From: Serripes groenlandicus
Taxonomy: Eukaryota; Mollusca; Bivalvia; Cardiida; Cardiidae
Reading direction: 5' to 3'
DNA: 64,000 bases
NCBI GenBank assembly: GCA_031761405.1
Contig: JASEVX010000003.1
Coordinates: 148,276,555-148,340,554 of the forward strand
This document shows positions 60,316 through 64,000 of this stretch, in pieces. Each line of letters opens with the position of its first letter. Position 1 is the stretch's first letter. Under the pieces are notes generated by a model. The model did not search any database. It was not told where the DNA came from and saw only the letters and a list, made by a program, of their open reading frames with translations. Made by a program: the position numbers and the translations under genes.

Positions 60316-60536
60316 TTAACCCTTTCTCACAAACAACAAATCTGAAGCAGACTACTTTGAAAACATCTAGACAAAAATATGGAAAATATCTACCGACAAA
60401 ATTATAATTATTTAATAGAGCTGTAAATATTGTGACATAAGGAGCCTCGAAAGTAGTCTCTTCTTGTGTCACAATGTTTTTAAAAGTCGTCTGCTGCGGA
60501 GGCGTCCGAAAGCGTTCGTTTATGAGAAAGAATTAA
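60316..60536 (+). mobile_element. MITE-A copy
   Basis: TTAA at both ends; right end tatgagaaagaattaa is diverged. Confidence 0.75.
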
Positions 60537-60689
60537 TTATGGATGGGTAAGTTTACAAATATCATCCTCAGAAATTAACCTAGTATAAAAACAAACTTGT
60601 AATGCTTGTACTAACTTCACGAATGATTCCACGATCACCTTTATTTATGTACAGTTTTATATATATACCTTCAGCTTAAACTATTTCTT

Positions 60690-60790
60690 AGATCACAAAC
60701 ATTATGGCAAAAGGAGATATTGGTCATAATGAGCATTTTCATTTTGTCAAACAGTTTTAAACTCTTGTTCAATTATTATACTTTCATTAA
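60690..60790 (+). mobile_element. MITE-A internal fragment
   Basis: acattatggcaaaaggagat and the facing gagcattttcattttgtc preserve only the hairpin. Confidence 0.5.
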
Positions 60791-61171
60791 CTTTTATCCT
60801 AAGATACTATTTAACAAGTTCAGAGTGCAAGTGTATGCATTAGAGCATACTTGTTTAATACCTAAATGATTTTCAGTCGATGATATATATTGTGTTTTGT
60901 CACATCAGAAAAACTTTACATTTTGAGATCTGGAGCATCATTTCTTTGTGATGAAAAAGACTGCAGGTTAAATACAGTTTAACTATATTTGAATAATTTT
61001 GTGTTTAAATGATAGTTTTTACGTCAATGATTATTATGTTTTTGGAAATATGTAATGTCGTCAAGAATGCCATATTAATAACGTCACTGATATAAAGAAA
61101 GAATGTGATTTTGATAATAACTCGCTGCTATTTATTTTCATAATAACGTTTTATCTTATGTTCCGTTTCAG

Positions 61172-61732
61172 TTCCCTGGTGGACATCAAAGCGGTTACTT
61201 CTCTCCCTGACATGCTTCGTTGGATTCTTCTTCTTATATTCGTTACGTGTTAATCTGAGTACGGCCATAGTATGTATGACGAAAGAGATTCCAGATGTCG
61301 TCACCGTCACCGTAAATACGTCAGATACAGGGCTATATAATTCTAATAATAGTACAATCAAAGTGGTACAAGATGATGGATGTCCAATTATGGCGGGAGG
61401 TCGTGCTATCGAGGGAGAGTTTCTTTGGAGTAAAAGTCTGCAAGGACTCATTCTTGGTGCATTTTTCTGGGGCTATACCATCATGCAAATTCCGTCCGGT
61501 TTTTTAAGTGACAGGTTCGGTGCCCGTTTAACCATATCTCTTGGAATGTTTCCGGTAGCCATTTTGACTATCATTAGTCCATTCCTAGCACGTGGGAGTC
61601 CGTATTTGTTACTAGTAGGCAGAGCCCTGATAGGTCTCGGAGAAGCCATGATGTACCCGGGTATGCAGTCTTTATGGTCGAAATGGTCCCCGCCACATGA
61701 GCGAAGTCGGCTTGTAGGATTTGCCTTTGGTG
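61172..61732 (+). CDS. SLC17-family (sialin-like) transporter, exon 2
   Basis: Acceptor ttccgtttcag ends at 61171; donor GTATGT begins at 61733. Encodes about residues 130-316. The first membrane helix ends with LRVNLSTAIVCM, a hallmark of SLC17 organic-anion transporters (sialin, VGLUT, VNUT, NPT). A luminal loop follows with three N-glycosylation sequons (about N178, N188, N189). Next is EFLWSKSLQGLILGAFFWGY (helix 2), the major-facilitator loop motif GFLSDRFGAR, helix 3, and RALIGLGEAMMYPGMQSLWS then PPHERSR, again family signatures. Members use membrane potential, protons or sodium to move anions such as sialic acid, glutamate or phosphate across vesicle, lysosome or plasma membranes. Sequence resembles the sialin branch most, but the substrate cannot be assigned from this part. 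Confidence 0.92.
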
Positions 61733-62087
61733 GTATGTTAACTGTTCTGTCTGATTTTAGAATATAAACAAATAATCAAATCGACAGTGTGCTCTGTGAG
61801 CCGCTCTGTTAGCCAATGTAGTGTTTATTGTCATAAAATAAGAATTAGAAACTTTGCGACAAAATAGGAAATTGCACATTATGAGCAAATTCTTCATGTT
61901 TCAACATTTTCCTTGAGCATCAAAAATCCATTTAGTCTGATCTACACTAACTGTAGACATAATTGTATTTTGTGGCGACAAACTTATATATGTTTTACTT
62001 ATATTATGGGCCGGCGGTTTAATTGGTTTAATGGAATATTAGAAATCTTGAAAATGTGCACGCCAATCCATCAGTCGTATACTAGCT

Positions 62088-62930
62088 ACTGTGACATAGC
62101 TGTACAATGCTTTATGTATTGGCTACAATTAGCTACTGTGACATAGCTGTACAATGCTTTATGTATTGGCTACAGTTAGCTACTGTGACATAGCTGTACA
62201 ATGATTTATATATTGGCTACAGTTAGCTGCTGTGACATATCTGTACAATGCTTTATGTATTGGCTACAGTTAGCTACTGTGACATTTATGTATTGGCTAA
62301 AGTTAGCTACTGTGACATTGCTGAACAATGCTTTATGTATTGACTACAGTTAGCTACTGAGACATAGCTGTACAATGAGTTATATATTGGCTGCAGTTAG
62401 CTACTGGCTACTGTGACATCGCTGTACAATGCTTTATGTATTGACTACAGTTAGCTACTGAGACATAGCTGTACAATGAGTTATATATTGGCTGCAGTTA
62501 GCTACTGGCTACTGTGACATCGCTGTACAATGCTTTATGTATTGGCTACAGTTAGCTACTGTGACATAGCTGTACAATGAGTTATGTATTGACTACAGTT
62601 AGCTACTGTGACATAGCTGTACAATGCTTTATGTATTGACTACAGTTAGCTACTGTGACATAGCTGTGCAATGATTTATGTATTGGCTATAATTAGCTAC
62701 TGTGACATTTATGTATTGGCTACAGTTAGCTACTGTGACATTTATGTATTGGCTACAGTTAGCTACTATTACATAGATGTGCAATGCTTTATGTATTGGC
62801 TACAGTTAGCTGCTGTACAATGCTTTATGTATTGGCTACAGTTAGCTGCTGTACAATGCTTTATGTATTGGCTACAGTTAGCTACCGTGACATAGCTGTA
62901 CACTGCTTTATCTATTGGCTACAGTTAGAT
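62088..62930. repeat. 47-bp minisatellite (about 18 units) in SLC17 intron 2
   Basis: The unit is gctactgtgacatagctgta + caatgctttatgtattggct + acagtta. Several units are shortened by internal deletion (gtgacatttatgtattgg); a two-unit block with gctactggctactg is repeated at about 62400 and 62503. Confidence 0.9.
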
Positions 62931-63045
62931 TAAGTAAAATTTAATTGAACGCGCTTCTATAATTTTATTGTGCTTATAAAGTACTGAAGAACATCTCGTT
63001 GCAGTTCATATTCTCATGTCATTAAGTCATTATATTTAACGATTT

Positions 63046-63262
63046 TTAACCGTTTACCACATACAACAAATCTGCAGCAGACGACTTTGAAAACAACACC
63101 GAAAAAGAAATTGGAAAGGCACAATAATTGAATAGAGTTAAAAACATAGTGACAAAAGGAGAAATTGCTCGTTTTGAGCAATTTCTTCTTTTGTTGACAT
63201 GTTTTCAAAAAGCCGTCTGCTACAGAGGTGTCAGAAAGCGTCTATATGAGGGAAAGGGTTGA
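63046..63262 (+). mobile_element. MITE-A copy
   Basis: ttaaccgtttaccacataca to gagggaaagggttga; strong hairpin gaaattgctcgttttgagca. Confidence 0.8.
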
Positions 63263-63482
63263 TTAACCTACACTCTATACATTACCTGAATTTACGGTCA
63301 AAGAAAACCGTTAGTTTATCAAACTATAGATACACGTTATTGTATATATGTTATTACAGCCATAACATTTATTGAATGATCAAGACCCAGTTATGATAAC
63401 ACGATTGCATGTGGCTTTAGATTCAATCATATTCAATCGGTTTTTGTTTTATTAAAACGCTTATTAATTCTCTGTATTGCAG

Positions 63483-63578
63483 GTTCTCAATTGGGGAATG
63501 CTCTCACGTTCCCGTTTGCGGGTTTACTCTGTGCCTACGGATTCGATGGTGGGTGGCCCTCGGTGTTCTATATTACAG
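63483..63578 (+). CDS. SLC17-family (sialin-like) transporter, exon 3
   Basis: Acceptor ctgtattgcag ends at 63482 and donor GTAAGT begins at 63579. Both junctions are phase 1. It continues the protein from GFAFGG into SQLGNALTFPFAGLLCAYGF and DGGWPSVFYITG. This is membrane helix 5 and the start of helix 6 of the family fold; SQ-G-----P--G and GGWPS-FY-G are conserved positions in sialin-type members. Only about 348 residues lie in this window, so roughly half of the 12-helix transporter, including the whole C-terminal domain, is to the right. Confidence 0.92.
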
Positions 63579-63787
63579 GTAAGTAGACCTACCTTCTAAA
63601 GCATTCATCTTGCCTTTTAAACAGTTATTATAATGAAAAGAAACGCATCTTCACACAAGGGTGAGTATTGATACCGTATAAGAATTATATCAGTTTACTG
63701 AATGGAATATCATGAAAATATATGCATAAAACAACATCAGCATACACTGCATGTAGGATTCATTAGACAACGAATGTCTTGTTTTCT
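63579..63787 (+). other. SLC17 intron 3 (start)
   Basis: Begins GTAAGT. Nothing else was recognised before the terminal MITE-A. Confidence 0.7.
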
Positions 63788-64000
63788 TTAACCCTTTCCC
63801 ACATGCAACAAATCTGCAGCAGACTTCTTTGAAAGCATGTTGGCAAAAACCCGGAAAAACACTATAAATGAAGGTATCATTGTTGAAAAAAGTTGAACAA
63901 ATTGTGGCAAAAAGGAGAAATTGCTCGTTTTGAGCAATTTCTCCTTTTGTCACAATGTTTTCAAAAGTCGTCTGCTGCAGATGCGTCAAAATTCATCTAT
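63788..64000 (+). mobile_element. MITE-A copy cut by the window edge
   Basis: ttaaccctttcccacatgca with full hairpin gaaattgctcgttttgagca; the last few bases of the right end lie outside. Confidence 0.85.

Larger units (their letters stand above)
52721..61171 (+). other. SLC17 intron 1 (8.45 kb)
   Basis: GTATGC at the left, TTCCGTTTCAG at the right. It holds at least seven MITE-A copies, two clear MITE-D copies plus a decayed one, and the MITE-E dimer. The intervals 55161-55594, 55976-56848, 57043-57838, 58497-60315 and 60800-61171 are AT-rich with no recognised gene; a weak SINE-like piece (gttaccgccgtggtatgact) lies near 55428. Confidence 0.65.
61733..63482 (+). other. SLC17 intron 2 (1.75 kb)
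   Basis: GTATGT to TATTGCAG. Contains a MITE-A hairpin remnant at about 61850-61912, the 47-bp minisatellite and a full MITE-A. Confidence 0.85.

Overview
This is animal nuclear DNA, not prokaryotic. It has spliced genes with GT-AG introns, long gene-poor stretches, dense short interspersed repeats, tRNA-like SINEs and many minisatellites. The repeat families, especially the GAGCCGTTCCACGAGAAAAC-ended palindromes and the TTAACCCTTTCCC-ended MITEs, resemble those I associate with heterodont bivalve molluscs, perhaps a Dreissena-type genome. That assignment is from memory and was not checked.

Two protein-coding genes are well supported, both on the + strand. The first has exon 1 at 5941-6166 and a last exon at 21054-21439. 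They join in phase across a 14.9-kb intron and encode a predicted 203-residue single-pass membrane protein with a tiny outside N-terminus, a basic juxtamembrane stretch and a cytoplasmic tail with two PPPY motifs. The second begins at 52333 and runs off the right edge. It is an SLC17 (sialin-like) major-facilitator transporter with exons at 52333-52720, 61172-61732 and 63483-63578; all junctions keep phase 1. A weak third candidate is a short ORF with a signal peptide at 19516-19815, cut by a MITE.

The most striking structure fills most of the first gene's intron. About 205 tandem copies of a 51-bp unit (about 6124-16650) are followed by a decayed, longer-unit tail to about 17940. The unit is a copy of the exon 1/intron 1 boundary, with the last 14 codons or so of exon 1 plus the 5' splice site, so nearly every unit carries a GTATGT decoy donor. 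Only the first donor, a GTAAGT, is in phase with the downstream exon.

Tandem arrays take up roughly a third of the window: 48 bp (1692-2735, expanded from the coding strand of a retroelement C-terminal zinc-knuckle domain), 51/54 bp (6124-17940), 36 bp (24156-25192), 54 bp (29500-30975), 37 bp (39199-42068), 23 bp (42828-43478), a GT-rich block (50156-51105) and 47 bp (62088-62930, inside an SLC17 intron).

Most of the rest is interspersed repeats, named here for this report. MITE-A is a piggyBac-like TTAA family of about 230 bp with an internal hairpin, in about 40 whole or partial copies. MITE-B is a 240-300 bp large palindrome. MITE-C has AGGGGCGTAGCT ends and twice carries a MITE-B core. 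MITE-D has a near-perfect central hairpin. MITE-E is a TTAA-flanked element present as a tandem dimer. Several elements are nested in each other. No CRISPR array, rRNA gene or intact tRNA gene was seen.
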